64,000 nucleotides of DNA from an uncultured bacterium (GCA_905214495.1 CAJMLW010000009.1:6810-70809); one strand, 5' to 3'; shown: positions 7,964-17,725, counted from the stretch's first letter. Made by a program: numbers and translations. The notes: a model not told the origin generated them from the letters alone.

Positions 7964-7972
7964 TGATGTTAG

Positions 7973-8404
7973 ATGTTCATGGGTGAATATAATCACACTA
8001 TAGATGCAAAAGGACGGTTGATTATACCTGCCAAAATACGTGAACAACTAGGTGATCACTGTGTACTTTCGAAAGGCCTCGATAACTGCATCGCTATATA
8101 TACTGCCGAAAGTTGGGAGCAACTTTCAAAAACATTACAATCATTACCATCTAATAAAGCAAATGCGCGTGCTATCAAACGGTTTTACTTTGGTAGTGCT
8201 GCAGAACTTGAATTTGATAAACAAGGCCGAATTTTGGTGCCAAGCGCCCTTCGTGAGCATGCTGAGCTACAAAAGGATGCGGTTATTATTGGTACTGGTG
8301 ATAAGGTTGAGATTTGGAGTCGCGAACGCTTTGATGCATATGATGCGGAAGTGGCTGACAGTGTAGAGTCCTTGGCTGAAGGATTAGAAGGCATTGTGTT
8401 GTAG
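7973..8404 (+). CDS. mraZ: Transcriptional regulator MraZ
   Basis: A 143-residue DNA-binding protein with two AbrB-like SpoVT domains. It starts with the canonical MFMGEYNHTID and continues with AKGRLIIPAKIRE; the second repeat, DKQGRILVPSALRE, is near residues 83-96. MraZ forms a ring-shaped oligomer that binds repeated TGG-type boxes before its own operon. Start at 7973 rather than the ATG two codons on, because MFMGEY is conserved and AAGGCGGTGAT precedes it. First gene of the division and cell wall cluster; an array of phased GTGG boxes lies directly upstream. Confidence 0.96.
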   Translation: MFMGEYNHTIDAKGRLIIPAKIREQLGDHCVLSKGLDNCIAIYTAESWEQLSKTLQSLPSNKANARAIKRFYFGSAAELEFDKQGRILVPSALREHAELQKDAVIIGTGDKVEIWSRERFDAYDAEVADSVESLAEGLEGIVL

Positions 8405-8413
8405 GAGGCTATC

Positions 8414-9346
8414 GTGGAATTTAATCATGTCAGTGTGCTGTTGAATGAAACGGTGGATTCTGTTGTTACCAATCCTGATGGTATCTATGTTGACTGTACC
8501 TTAGGTGGCGCTGGTCACGCTCATGCCGTAGGTGAACGATTGAGCTCACAAGGCATGATTATCGGTTTAGATCAAGATGAAGATGCCTTAGCGGTAGCGA
8601 GACAACGCTTGTCTGATTTAACTTGTCAGGTTATGACGATACCTACAAATTTTTCAGATTTAAAACATGCTTTAGAAGAGCAAGGTATTTATGAAGTTGA
8701 TGGATTTATATTCGATTTAGGTGTTTCTAGTTATCAGTTGGATACACCGGAACGTGGTTTTTCGTATATGAATGATGGACCTCTTGATATGCGTATGGAT
8801 AAAGAGGCACCTATTACTGCGGAAATCGTCGTGAATGAATATGAATCTGATAAATTATTACAGATTATCCGTGATTACGGTGAAGAACGCTGGGCTAAAC
8901 GTATTGTTGAATTTATCGTGGCAGCCCGTAATGAAAAGAGAATTACCACTACTGGCGAATTGGTGTCAATTATAAAAAAAGCTATACCAGCAAAAGCAAG
9001 ACAGGATGGCCCACATCCTGCCAAACGTACATTTCAGGCGATACGCATTGAAGTGAATCGCGAACTTGCTATTTTGCATGATAGTTTTGTGGATGCAGTG
9101 AGTATGTTGAAGCCAAAGGGGAGAATTGGTGTTATTACATTTCATTCCTTAGAGGATCGCATCACAAAACAAACATTTAAAGAGCTAAGTACAGCTTGTA
9201 TTTGTCCGCCTGAATTACCAGTTTGTGTATGTCATCATAAGGCTGTTCTTAAGGCTAAAAATAAGGCCATTGAGCCTAGTGCAGGGGAAGTAGAAATGAA
9301 TCCTCGTTCTAGAAGTGCAAAACTTAGAGTAGGGATTAAATTGTAG
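8414..9346 (+). CDS. rsmH: 16S rRNA (cytosine-1402-N4)-methyltransferase RsmH
   Basis: A 310-residue S-adenosylmethionine methyltransferase (MraW) that modifies C1402 in the decoding centre of 16S rRNA. The SAM-binding strand DCTLGGAGHA lies near residues 27-36, followed by GLDQDEDAL; FDLGVSSYQLD and the late THE-type segment ITFHSLEDR are family hallmarks, as is the C-terminal NPRSRSAKLR. GTG start preceded by AGGAGG. Second gene of the dcw cluster, 9 bases after mraZ, the usual place for it. Confidence 0.96.
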   Translation: MEFNHVSVLLNETVDSVVTNPDGIYVDCTLGGAGHAHAVGERLSSQGMIIGLDQDEDALAVARQRLSDLTCQVMTIPTNFSDLKHALEEQGIYEVDGFIFDLGVSSYQLDTPERGFSYMNDGPLDMRMDKEAPITAEIVVNEYESDKLLQIIRDYGEERWAKRIVEFIVAARNEKRITTTGELVSIIKKAIPAKARQDGPHPAKRTFQAIRIEVNRELAILHDSFVDAVSMLKPKGRIGVITFHSLEDRITKQTFKELSTACICPPELPVCVCHHKAVLKAKNKAIEPSAGEVEMNPRSRSAKLRVGIKL

Positions 9347-9366
9347 TATTGGAAGGGGTTATTTTA

Positions 9367-9771
9367 ATGTTAGCGAGAAAGGCTGTTGTGGGCCACGTTA
9401 AACGTGATGTATTGCTAGGTGTACAAGCGAGAAAAGCGAGAGCTAGTGTTGTTTTTGATATTAGTCCATTGATGAAACAAATCATTCAAGGTATAGCAAT
9501 CCTTGTTGGTTTTTTGATGATCATGATGGCTATGAACGCATATACTACAAAATTAGGTTATGAAGTAGTTAAAACACAACAAACTGTAGTACAATTAGCA
9601 AAGGACAATGATACCCTTGATGTAGAGGTGGCATCCTTGAAATCTCCAGTGCGCATTCAAAAAATTGCGGAAGAACAATTGGGGATGGTTTTGCCTGATT
9701 CCTTTGTGTATAGCACTAAAAGTACGACTTCAGAACGCAATGTACAAACGAAACAGCAAATTATAGATTAG
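9367..9771 (+). CDS. ftsL: Cell division protein FtsL-like
   Basis: A 134-residue bitopic membrane protein in the ftsL position after rsmH. A short basic cytoplasmic region precedes one transmembrane segment (about residues 40-60, rich in Ile, Met and Gly), followed by a coiled-coil-like stretch and the conserved motif region RIQKIAEEQLGMVLP. FtsL joins FtsB and FtsQ at the septum and activates FtsWI. ATG at 9367 is preceded by GGAAGGGG; an upstream in-frame TTG at 9349 overlaps that site. Sequence conservation in FtsL is low, so the name rests partly on position. Unusually, no ftsI follows. Confidence 0.8.
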   Translation: MLARKAVVGHVKRDVLLGVQARKARASVVFDISPLMKQIIQGIAILVGFLMIMMAMNAYTTKLGYEVVKTQQTVVQLAKDNDTLDVEVASLKSPVRIQKIAEEQLGMVLPDSFVYSTKSTTSERNVQTKQQIID

Positions 9772-9777
9772 CAGGCA

Positions 9778-9801
9778 AAAGCAGCTCTTATGGGCTGCTT
9801 T
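9778..9801 (+). terminator. Hairpin between ftsL and murE
   Basis: AAAGCAGC (9778-9785) pairs with GCTGCTTT (9794-9801). Only a weak T-rich tail follows, so it may be a partial terminator or an mRNA processing site where ftsI would normally be. Confidence 0.45.
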
Positions 9802-9829
9802 AATTTGCGTATATAGAGGAGAATGTAGT

Positions 9830-11314
9830 ATGAAAACTTTAAAAGATATTATAAGTACACTAGATGTACAACAAGTACAAGGTAATCAAAATGTATCTAT
9901 CCAAGATATAACAGCTGATTCCAGAGCAGTAAAACCTAATAGTTTGTTCATTGCTCTTGATGGGGCCACAGTTGATGGTCACAATTACATCGACAAAGCG
10001 GTTGATGCTGGTGCTGTTGCCGTTATCGTATCGAAACCGGTTACTGTGCCTGCTGATGTGTGTGTTATCACTGTTGATGATACACGTCAAGCTATGATGG
10101 TGTGTGTGCCATATTTCTTTGATTACCCAGCTAATCGCATGCGTATGGTCGGTGTTACAGGCACAAATGGTAAGACAACTACGACACATATGATTCGTCA
10201 TATTCTTAAAGCACAAGGCTTTAAGGTAGGCGTAATTGGTACAGTCCATATTATGATTGGTGATACGAGTTACCCAATTCATAATACGACACCAGATGTT
10301 GTTGATTTACAGCATATTTTACATCAAATGGTTCAAGAAAACGTGGAATACTGTGTAATGGAAGTATCTTCTCATGCGCTGGCACTCGGCCGTGTTAGCG
10401 GTGTTGAATTTGATACGGCCGTATTTACGAATTTGACGCAAGATCATTTGGATTTCCATAAAACATTTGAAAATTACTTGGCCGCTAAATGTAAGTTGTT
10501 TGAACAAGTTAGTGCGCCTAATCAAGTAAAAGATAATAAAGGTGCTGTTATTAATATCGATGATTCTTATGGTTATCGTGTTATGGAAAAAACTACGGCT
10601 CCAACGATTACGTATAGTACATTAGGCAAGGGCACATTGAATGCATCAGATGTTCATATGTCTACTAAGAATAGCCAGTATACTGTGAATTATAAGGGTG
10701 AAAGCTACCCTGTATCGATGAATACAACAGGACTATTTAATGTGTATAATACATTGGCTGCTATTGGAGCTTGTTTACAAGAAGGTATCTCCATGGAAGC
10801 GATTGATACGGCATTAAAAACCTTTAGTTCTGTTCCTGGACGCTTTGAATTGATCGAAGAAGGGCAAGATTTCGCCGTTGTTGTTGACTATGCTCATACA
10901 CCGGATGGGTTGCAAAATATTTTAGAAACTGCAAAGGCAATTAAAGAGAATCGTATCATCATCGTATTTGGCTGCGGTGGCGACCGCGATGCTACAAAAC
11001 GTCCAATTATGGGCCGTATTGCAGCAGAATACGGTGATAAGATTTATGTAACATCAGATAATCCGCGTACCGAAGATCCTGTACAAATTGTTAAGGATGT
11101 TGAAGTAGGGGTAAAAGAAGCGCTTCGTGACGGTACTTCTTATGAAGTAATTGTCGATCGTAGAGAGGCGATTAATCATGCAATTCATGATGCAAAAGCA
11201 GGTGATATCGTTATTATCGCTGGTAAGGGTCATGAAAATTATCAAATATTAAAAAATGAAACAATTCATTTTGATGACCGAGAAGAGGCTCGAAAAGCTC
11301 TTAAGGAGATCTAA
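9830..11314 (+). CDS. murE: UDP-MurNAc-tripeptide synthetase MurE (meso-diaminopimelate type)
   Basis: A 494-residue Mur ligase adding the third stem-peptide residue to UDP-MurNAc-Ala-Glu in the cytoplasm. The P-loop GVTGTNGKTTT is at residues 108-118. The specificity motif reads Asp410-Asn-Pro-Arg413 (DNPR), the signature of meso-diaminopimelate enzymes as opposed to the DDNP-type lysine motif. FGCGGDRDATKRP is the usual upstream block. ATG at 9830 follows GAGGAGAATG. It sits directly after ftsL, without the ftsI/pbp gene normally between them. The DAP motif agrees with a diderm Negativicute wall. Confidence 0.96.
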   Translation: MKTLKDIISTLDVQQVQGNQNVSIQDITADSRAVKPNSLFIALDGATVDGHNYIDKAVDAGAVAVIVSKPVTVPADVCVITVDDTRQAMMVCVPYFFDYPANRMRMVGVTGTNGKTTTTHMIRHILKAQGFKVGVIGTVHIMIGDTSYPIHNTTPDVVDLQHILHQMVQENVEYCVMEVSSHALALGRVSGVEFDTAVFTNLTQDHLDFHKTFENYLAAKCKLFEQVSAPNQVKDNKGAVINIDDSYGYRVMEKTTAPTITYSTLGKGTLNASDVHMSTKNSQYTVNYKGESYPVSMNTTGLFNVYNTLAAIGACLQEGISMEAIDTALKTFSSVPGRFELIEEGQDFAVVVDYAHTPDGLQNILETAKAIKENRIIIVFGCGGDRDATKRPIMGRIAAEYGDKIYVTSDNPRTEDPVQIVKDVEVGVKEALRDGTSYEVIVDRREAINHAIHDAKAGDIVIIAGKGHENYQILKNETIHFDDREEARKALKEI

Positions 11315-11315
11315 T

Positions 11316-12674
11316 ATGGCAGAATTTACATTACAAGAAATAATTGATGCTACTAGTGGCATATGTAAGGGCGATGTAAGTTTACAATTTAAAGATGTAT
11401 CTACAGATACGCGTACGATTGAGGCGGGATATGTATTTGTAGCCTTGCGAGGCGATACATTTGATGGTCATAATTTTATTAATACGGCCATTGAAAAAGG
11501 GGCAACAGCAGCAATCGTTGAAAAAGGACGTAGTGTAGACGGTATTATTTGTGTTGAAGTGGAAAACACGCTAAAGGCATACCAAGACTTGGCGAACTTT
11601 CACAGACGACGCTTTCAAATTCCTGTAGTAGCCATTACTGGCTCATCAGGTAAGACGACGACAAAAGAAATGGTAGCTGCTGTTCTTAGTACTGAGTTTA
11701 ATGTATTAAAAACAGAAAAGAATTTTAATAATGAAATTGGTTTACCAAAAACATTGTTGCAACTTTCACCAGAACACGAAGCCTGTGTTGTAGAAATGGG
11801 GATGCGTGGATTAGGTCAAATTGAAGAATTAGCCCTTATTGCAGAACCGACAATTGGCATCATTACAAATGTAGGAACTAGCCATATTGAATTGTTGGGC
11901 TCTCAAGAGGCCATTGCTGAGGCAAAGGGTGAGTTGATTAAATGTCTAGGCCCCGATAGTGTGGCCATTCTAAATGAAGATGATCATTTCGTAAAGGCTA
12001 TGAGTTCCATTGCAAAAGGAAAAACTGTTACTTACGGTATTCATAGCAATGCTACAGTAATTGGCAGTCATTTACGCTATAAAAAGGATGGCATTAAGTT
12101 TACATGTAAATGCTATGATGAAGTATTTGACGTATTTTTGCCTATGATTGGTGAACACAATGTGTATGATGCATTGGCTGCTATCGCTGCAGGTCGTGTA
12201 CTAGGCGTTAAATCTAGTAAGATAAAAAAAGGTCTTAGCGAGTTTACGGGCACACCTATGCGTCAAGAAATTGTAGCATTCGAAGACATTGTTATTCTCA
12301 ATGATGCCTATAACGCAAATCCATCTTCTATGAGTGAATCTATTAAAGCATTAGGTCAATTAGAAGGTAAACGTAAGATTGCTATGCTCGGCGATATGCT
12401 TGAATTAGGTGATTTTACGGAGGAAGGTCACCGCCAAGTAGGTAGATTGTTGGCCGAAGAAGGGTATAGCGTTGTATTTACCTTTGGTGAGGCGGCAAAT
12501 TTTATTGCTAAAGAAGCAAAATTAGCAGGTCTTGAGGTACATCGTTGTAATAGCCATCTCGAAATGGCAAATGCCTACAATGATATTCGTGAAAAAGGCG
12601 ATGTTATTTTAGTAAAAGGTTCCAGAGGTCTTCGGATGGAACGTGTTGTAGAGGAATTAAAAGAACGTGAATAG
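11316..12674 (+). CDS. murF: UDP-MurNAc-tripeptide-D-Ala-D-Ala ligase MurF
   Basis: A 452-residue Mur ligase that joins D-Ala-D-Ala (made by Ddl, encoded later in this cluster) to the UDP-MurNAc tripeptide. The P-loop AITGSSGKTTTKEM is near residues 107-120, the second domain has EMGMRGLGQI, and the C-terminal domain has NDAYNANPSSM and KGSRGLRMERVVE. Start at 11316 (TAAT-ATG directly after the murE stop, AAGGAGAT before it) rather than a long in-frame extension from 11256 that would overlap murE. Confidence 0.96.
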   Translation: MAEFTLQEIIDATSGICKGDVSLQFKDVSTDTRTIEAGYVFVALRGDTFDGHNFINTAIEKGATAAIVEKGRSVDGIICVEVENTLKAYQDLANFHRRRFQIPVVAITGSSGKTTTKEMVAAVLSTEFNVLKTEKNFNNEIGLPKTLLQLSPEHEACVVEMGMRGLGQIEELALIAEPTIGIITNVGTSHIELLGSQEAIAEAKGELIKCLGPDSVAILNEDDHFVKAMSSIAKGKTVTYGIHSNATVIGSHLRYKKDGIKFTCKCYDEVFDVFLPMIGEHNVYDALAAIAAGRVLGVKSSKIKKGLSEFTGTPMRQEIVAFEDIVILNDAYNANPSSMSESIKALGQLEGKRKIAMLGDMLELGDFTEEGHRQVGRLLAEEGYSVVFTFGEAANFIAKEAKLAGLEVHRCNSHLEMANAYNDIREKGDVILVKGSRGLRMERVVEELKERE

Positions 12675-12683
12675 AGGTTATAA

Positions 12684-12705
12684 CGGCTAGATTCTTCTAG
12701 CCGTA
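12684..12705 (+). other. Hairpin in the murF-mraY gap
   Basis: ACGGCTAGA pairs with TCTAGCCGT around a 4-base loop. There is no T-run, so it is more likely an mRNA stability or processing element than a terminator. A second copy of GGCCGTTAT at 12709-12717 could pair alternatively with ATAACGGC (12681-12688). Confidence 0.4.
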
Positions 12706-12735
12706 TTGGCCGTTATTAGAGAATAGGGGAGTAAT

Positions 12736-13722
12736 ATGATTTACCACATTCTATTAGCATTTGTAGTGACATTTATAATTACATTAGTATTGGGCAAAAT
12801 TGGTATTCCTATGCTTAAATCATTGCATGCTCAACAAAGTATACGTGAGGAAGGTCCTGAAAGCCATCAAGCTAAGGCTGGTACACCGACTATGGGTGGT
12901 GCATTTATGATGGTAGCTCTTACAATCGGTGTGGCTATTTTTGCACCATGGAATGTGGCTACAGGTATGTTGTTATTCCTCACCCTTGGTCATTGTTTAC
13001 TCGGGTTCTTTGATGACTTTGTAAAAGCTGTGAAAAAACGTAATCTTGGCTTAACTGCAAAACAAAAATTATTAGGTCAATTTATTTTAGCTGCTATATT
13101 CTGTTACTTTATTACTGAAATTATGGTCATTCCTACAACATTATGGATTCCTGTTGTAGATGCACATATTCAATTGGGATTTGCCTATTATATTTTGGCT
13201 TTCTTGATCATTGTAGGTGCTACGAATGCGGTCAATCTTACAGATGGTCTCGATGGTTTAGCATCTGGTACATCTGCTGTAGCAGCGATTGCATTTTCTG
13301 TAATCGGTTTGATGATATACTCCACTGAAAGTTCTGTGGCTGCTGAAAGCGTAGCCTTTTTTGGGTCCATTGTAACAGCCGTATGTTTAGGATTCTTGGT
13401 ATTTAATATTAATCCAGCTAAGGTATTTATGGGCGATACAGGCTCCTTGGCTCTTGGCGGCGCCTTTGCAGGCATGGCTATTTTAACTAAAACAGAATTA
13501 TTACTCGTAGTGATTGGCGGTATTTTCGTAATGGAAGCCTTGTCAGTTATCATTCAAGTCATTTCCTTTAAAACACGAGGCGTACGCGTATTTAAGATGA
13601 GTCCAATTCATCATCATTTTGAGTTATCTGGTTGGTCTGAACAAACTGTAGTTAATCGCTTCTGGTTCGGTGGTGCTGTTCTAGCCATTTTAGGGGTTAT
13701 ACTTGCAACTGTAACAATTTGA
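12736..13722 (+). CDS. mraY: Phospho-MurNAc-pentapeptide transferase MraY
   Basis: A 328-residue integral membrane enzyme that transfers phospho-MurNAc-pentapeptide to undecaprenyl phosphate, producing lipid I. About ten hydrophobic segments are evident. The family's acidic motifs are present: FFDDFVK (loop 2), NLTDGLDGLA (loop 3) and FMGDTGSLALGG (loop 4), with SPIHHHFEL before the last helix. The length matches the Bacillus enzyme. ATG preceded by AGGGGAG. It stands between murF and murD as in most dcw clusters. Confidence 0.96.
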   Translation: MIYHILLAFVVTFIITLVLGKIGIPMLKSLHAQQSIREEGPESHQAKAGTPTMGGAFMMVALTIGVAIFAPWNVATGMLLFLTLGHCLLGFFDDFVKAVKKRNLGLTAKQKLLGQFILAAIFCYFITEIMVIPTTLWIPVVDAHIQLGFAYYILAFLIIVGATNAVNLTDGLDGLASGTSAVAAIAFSVIGLMIYSTESSVAAESVAFFGSIVTAVCLGFLVFNINPAKVFMGDTGSLALGGAFAGMAILTKTELLLVVIGGIFVMEALSVIIQVISFKTRGVRVFKMSPIHHHFELSGWSEQTVVNRFWFGGAVLAILGVILATVTI

Positions 13723-13848
13723 TATAAGAAACGTATCTTTGCAAATTGATAGTTAAGTACGTGAAAATACTTAACTTGAAGGGCATTTAATGGTATTCTT
13801 ATAAGATGAGGTAAAAATTTTTCGTGCTTAGTGATTTAGGTGATATAA

Positions 13849-15213
13849 ATGGATTATGGAGAGAAAAATATTCTTGTTCTTGGTGCTGGTTCCAGTGGAA
13901 TTGGTGCCGCATGGGTATTGGCACAGTTACATGCAAATGTAGTTTTAAATGATTATAAACCAGTAGACTTTGAACCATCTACGCGTAAACGACTGGAAGA
14001 AGCTGGTGTAACTATCATTACAGGGCGACAAGATAATAACTTACTTGATGGTGTAGATCGTATTATCATTTCTCCGGGCATTGCCTTAACCATTCCAATC
14101 GTACAAGAGGCTTTGCATCGTAAGATTGATGTAGTAAGTGAAGTAGAGCTTGCTTATGATGTTTGCAAATCTCCTATTTTAGGTATTACTGGCACAAATG
14201 GTAAAACTACTACAACCACCCTATTAACGAAAGTTATGGAATCTACTGGCCTTCCTGTCAAGGTGGGCGGAAATATTGGTGACTCTCTAAGTGAAGCCGC
14301 GTATCATATGCCAGAAGGTGGTTATCTAGTAGCTGAACTCTCTAGTTATCAATTAGAAACGATTAAATCCTTTTGCCCATTAGGTGCTATTGTATTAAAT
14401 GTAACGCCTGATCATTTAGCACGTCATAAGACGATGGAAAACTATGCAGCTGCGAAGGCTCGTATTTTTATGAATCAAAATCCTGAGAATTTTGTTGTCC
14501 TCAATGATGATGATCCTATTGTTCGGGCTATGAAAAAAGATGCACATAGTAAGGTTCTCAGCATTAGCCAACATCATAAGGTTGATAGCGGTGCGTATTT
14601 TGAAGGGAATACATGCTATGCCGTATTAGATGGTAAAGCTACTCCGGTTATTGATACAGAACATATCCACATTAAGGGCTCTCACAATATTGAAAATATA
14701 TTGGCTGTAATTGCCTTAACATATGCTTTAGGTGTAAAGGTAGAGCATATTAAACATACCATTGAACAGTTTCATGGTGTAGAACACAGATTGGAACGGG
14801 TTACAACATTCCATGATGTTACATTTTATAATGATTCTAAGGCTACTAATACAGACTCTGTAGTAAAAGCTTTAGATGCCTTTGATAAACCAGTAATTTT
14901 ATTGGCTGGTGGTCATGATAAGATGACGCCTTTAGAAGACTTTATGAATATTGTGAAATCACATACTAAAGAGGTCATTTTTATGGGGGAAGCAGCAGAT
15001 CGATTTGAATCTGTTGCTGTAAAAATGGGGGTTCAACATATTCATCGTGCACAGTCTATGAAAGAGGCTGTTGCATTGGGTTATCAATTAGCAAAAGCTG
15101 GAGACATTATATTGCTTTCACCAGCATGTTCCAGCTTTGATTGGTATAGTTGCTTTGAAGAACGGGGCGAAGATTTTAAAAATTGTGTTAGAGAATTAGA
15201 GAAAAGGGGCTAA
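13849..15213 (+). CDS. murD: UDP-MurNAc-L-alanine-D-glutamate ligase MurD
   Basis: A 454-residue Mur ligase that adds D-glutamate to UDP-MurNAc-L-Ala. The N-terminal Rossmann domain begins VLGAGSSGIGAAW, the P-loop GITGTNGKTTTTTL is near residues 112-125, and the C-terminal domain has NDSKATNTDSVVKAL and the final LSPACSSFDWYSCFEERG. ATG at 13849 follows TTAGGTGAT. A 126-base gap separates it from mraY, holding a 9-bp hairpin (AGTTAAGTA with TACTTAACT) but no gene. ftsW or spoVE, normally next, is absent. Confidence 0.96.
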   Translation: MDYGEKNILVLGAGSSGIGAAWVLAQLHANVVLNDYKPVDFEPSTRKRLEEAGVTIITGRQDNNLLDGVDRIIISPGIALTIPIVQEALHRKIDVVSEVELAYDVCKSPILGITGTNGKTTTTTLLTKVMESTGLPVKVGGNIGDSLSEAAYHMPEGGYLVAELSSYQLETIKSFCPLGAIVLNVTPDHLARHKTMENYAAAKARIFMNQNPENFVVLNDDDPIVRAMKKDAHSKVLSISQHHKVDSGAYFEGNTCYAVLDGKATPVIDTEHIHIKGSHNIENILAVIALTYALGVKVEHIKHTIEQFHGVEHRLERVTTFHDVTFYNDSKATNTDSVVKALDAFDKPVILLAGGHDKMTPLEDFMNIVKSHTKEVIFMGEAADRFESVAVKMGVQHIHRAQSMKEAVALGYQLAKAGDIILLSPACSSFDWYSCFEERGEDFKNCVRELEKRG

Positions 15214-15217
15214 GGTC

Positions 15218-16327
15218 GTGAAACGAATCATCATTTCTGGCGGCGGTACGGGTGGTCATATTTACCCTGCCATTACGATATATAAGGAAATCATGAAACA
15301 GCAACCTGATGCTAAGGTCCTCTATGTGGGAACAGAACATGGTTTAGAAGCTGATTTGGTACCGAAGGAGAACATTGATTTTGTTACATTACCTGTACAA
15401 GGTCTGCAACGGAAACTTTCATTAGGTACGTTGGTAACAATGGGGAAAACGGCATTTTCTCTTATAAAGGCCAATTCAATTATTTCAGACTTTAAACCAG
15501 ATGTTGTTATTGGTACTGGCGGTTATGTATGTGGTCCCATTTTAATGGCTGCAGCATTACGTAATATTCCTACATTAATTCAAGAGCAAAATGTTATTGC
15601 TGGTATTACGAACAAAATTTTGAGTCGTTTTGTTGATATAGTCGCAGTTGGCTATAATGAAGCTGCAAAATCCTTTGGTAAGGCGAAACGTGTCGTATAT
15701 ACGGGTAATCCAGTGCGCCCTGATGTACTTGTAGATTCTCGTTCAGAAGGTCGCCAATTTTTTGGGCTATCTGATGATATTTTTACAGTTCTTATCGCTG
15801 GTGGTTCTCGTGGGGCACGTACGATTAATACGGCCATGATAGATGTGCATAAACATTTTCAAGGTAAATCCGGCATTAAGTTGATACACATTACAGGGAA
15901 TGGGGAATATAACACTGTATTAGAGCAACTAGGTATTGACGATGGTACTGGTTTGGGAGAATCATCGTTGATTTTGCCATATTTACATGATATGCCAAAG
16001 GCGCTGGCCGCGACGGATTTGGCTGTATTTAGAGCTGGTGCTATTGGACTGGCTGAATTAGCAGTACGTGGTATTCCATCTATATTGGTGCCATATCCTT
16101 ATGCTGCAGAAGATCATCAAACGTATAATGCGCGCATTTTCGTACAAGAAGGAGCTGCGCATATGATTGTAGATAAGGTTTTGACGAGCCATGATTTAAT
16201 TGGTGAAATCGAAATGTTTATGGCAAATCGTGAATTGTTGGCTCAAATGGGGGCTAGTGCGTTGCGTTTAGGAAAACCGAATGCAGCTCATGATATTGCT
16301 GAATTAGCGTTATCTATTGCGAAATAG
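15218..16327 (+). CDS. murG: UDP-GlcNAc transferase MurG
   Basis: A 369-residue GT28 glycosyltransferase acting at the inner face of the membrane to turn lipid I into lipid II. The N-terminal GGGTGGHIYPA loop and the C-terminal FRAGAIGLAELAVRGIPSILVPYP donor-binding block (given in two parts in the protein, around residues 269-292) are diagnostic, as is YAAEDHQTYNA. GTG start with TAAGG before it, 4 bases after the murD stop, so translation is probably coupled. Confidence 0.95.
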   Translation: MKRIIISGGGTGGHIYPAITIYKEIMKQQPDAKVLYVGTEHGLEADLVPKENIDFVTLPVQGLQRKLSLGTLVTMGKTAFSLIKANSIISDFKPDVVIGTGGYVCGPILMAAALRNIPTLIQEQNVIAGITNKILSRFVDIVAVGYNEAAKSFGKAKRVVYTGNPVRPDVLVDSRSEGRQFFGLSDDIFTVLIAGGSRGARTINTAMIDVHKHFQGKSGIKLIHITGNGEYNTVLEQLGIDDGTGLGESSLILPYLHDMPKALAATDLAVFRAGAIGLAELAVRGIPSILVPYPYAAEDHQTYNARIFVQEGAAHMIVDKVLTSHDLIGEIEMFMANRELLAQMGASALRLGKPNAAHDIAELALSIAK

Positions 16328-16342
16328 TTAAGGAGAGTAATT

Positions 16343-17725
16343 ATGTTAGAAGGTATCCATAAGATTCATCTCATCGGTATAGGTGGATCTGGTATGCGCG
16401 CTATTGCGAATATTTTAATTCAAAAAGGATATAAAGTATCTGGTTCTGATGTTAAAGAATCTGATGTAATTGAACGTTTTAGACAAATGGGTGCTACCGT
16501 TCATATCGGTCATAATGCTGATTATGTACAAGGTGTAGATGCTGTAGTTCGTTCCACAGCTATTCGTGAAGATAATCCGGAAATTGTAGCAGCAAAGGAA
16601 CAAGGTATCACTATTTTACATCGTTCTGACATTGTAAAAGCCGTATTGGATGTTACGAATGGTATTGCCGTAGCAGGTGCTCATGGTAAAACATCTACTA
16701 CATCAATGATTGGTCAAATTCTTGTAGAAGGACAAATGGAACCAACTGTTATTATCGGTGGTGAAGTTGATTACCTAAAGGGGAGTAGTTGCTTAGGTAA
16801 GGGTGAATACTCTGTTGTTGAAGCCGATGAAAGTGATGGTTCTTTCTTAAAATTAAGACCTAAGACGATTGTTATTACGAATATCGAAGATGATCATATG
16901 GATCATTATAAGACGATGGAAAATCTATTGAATGCATTTTGTCAATTCGTTGAAACATTACCTGTTGATGGTAAAGCAGTTGTTTGCGGCGACAATGATA
17001 ACATTCGTTATGTTATGAGCAAAGTGGAACGTCAATTTATCACATATGGTTTAGAAGACTCTAATGATTATGTAGCAAAAAATATCCACTATGAAGATAG
17101 TTCTTTAGTCTACGATGTAGTTCGTAAAGGTGAAACATTGGGCCGTGTGTCCTTACGTGTACCAGGTAATCATAATGTGTTAAATTCTTTAGCATCTTTT
17201 ATTGTGACCCACGAATGTTGTCACGTTCCGGTGGCATCCATTGTGAAAGCATTAGGTAAATTTATTGGTGCTAAACGTCGTTTTGAAACAAAGGGACATG
17301 TAGCTGGTGTATGGGTAGTCGATGATTATGCTCATCATCCAACAGAAATTAAAGCAACTCTAAAAGCCGCTAAGGAATTAGAAAAACACCGTGTTATCTG
17401 TGTGTTCCAGCCTCATCGTTATTCTCGTACATCCTTATTAAAAGACGAGTTTGCTACGGCTTTCACCAGTGCAGACGAAATTTATATGACAGATATATAC
17501 AGCTCTGGAGAAGATCCAATTAGCGGCATTGATGGTCATACAATTCCCAATATTATTAGTGAAGTAACGCATCAACATGTAAATTATGTGGAAGATGTAA
17601 ATGATTTGCCAGCGGTCCTTGCGAAGGTGGTACGACCAAATGATTTGGTTATTACTATGGGGGCAGGTTCGATTAATCAATATGGTCCAAAGTTATTAGC
17701 GTTATTGGAAGAAGGTTTACAATGA
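16343..17725 (+). CDS. murC: UDP-MurNAc-L-alanine ligase MurC
   Basis: A 460-residue Mur ligase that adds L-alanine to UDP-MurNAc, the first stem-peptide step. It opens with HLIGIGGSGM, has the P-loop AGAHGKTSTTSM near residues 113-124, EADESDGSF, and FQPHRYSRT in the C-terminal domain, all characteristic of MurC. ATG follows AAGGAGAG. Its stop overlaps the ddl start (ATGA). murB, often adjacent to murC, is not in the window. Confidence 0.96.
   Translation: MLEGIHKIHLIGIGGSGMRAIANILIQKGYKVSGSDVKESDVIERFRQMGATVHIGHNADYVQGVDAVVRSTAIREDNPEIVAAKEQGITILHRSDIVKAVLDVTNGIAVAGAHGKTSTTSMIGQILVEGQMEPTVIIGGEVDYLKGSSCLGKGEYSVVEADESDGSFLKLRPKTIVITNIEDDHMDHYKTMENLLNAFCQFVETLPVDGKAVVCGDNDNIRYVMSKVERQFITYGLEDSNDYVAKNIHYEDSSLVYDVVRKGETLGRVSLRVPGNHNVLNSLASFIVTHECCHVPVASIVKALGKFIGAKRRFETKGHVAGVWVVDDYAHHPTEIKATLKAAKELEKHRVICVFQPHRYSRTSLLKDEFATAFTSADEIYMTDIYSSGEDPISGIDGHTIPNIISEVTHQHVNYVEDVNDLPAVLAKVVRPNDLVITMGAGSINQYGPKLLALLEEGLQ

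Noticed and set aside
7490..7970. A replication origin, suggested by very high A+T and repeated short boxes
   Set aside because: There are no DnaA-box-like clusters, and no dnaA or dnaN nearby; the boxes fit MraZ operators better.
8052..8366. A 104-codon plus-strand ORF inside mraZ
   Set aside because: It is wholly embedded in mraZ in another frame, and mraZ is complete and conserved.
9860..10282. A 140-codon minus-strand ORF within murE
   Set aside because: It is the antisense shadow of conserved murE coding sequence; the composition (His, Cys, Thr rich) is typical of a shadow frame.
13723..13848. A degraded ftsW or spoVE between mraY and murD
   Set aside because: The 126 bases hold a short hairpin and no membrane-protein-like reading frame.
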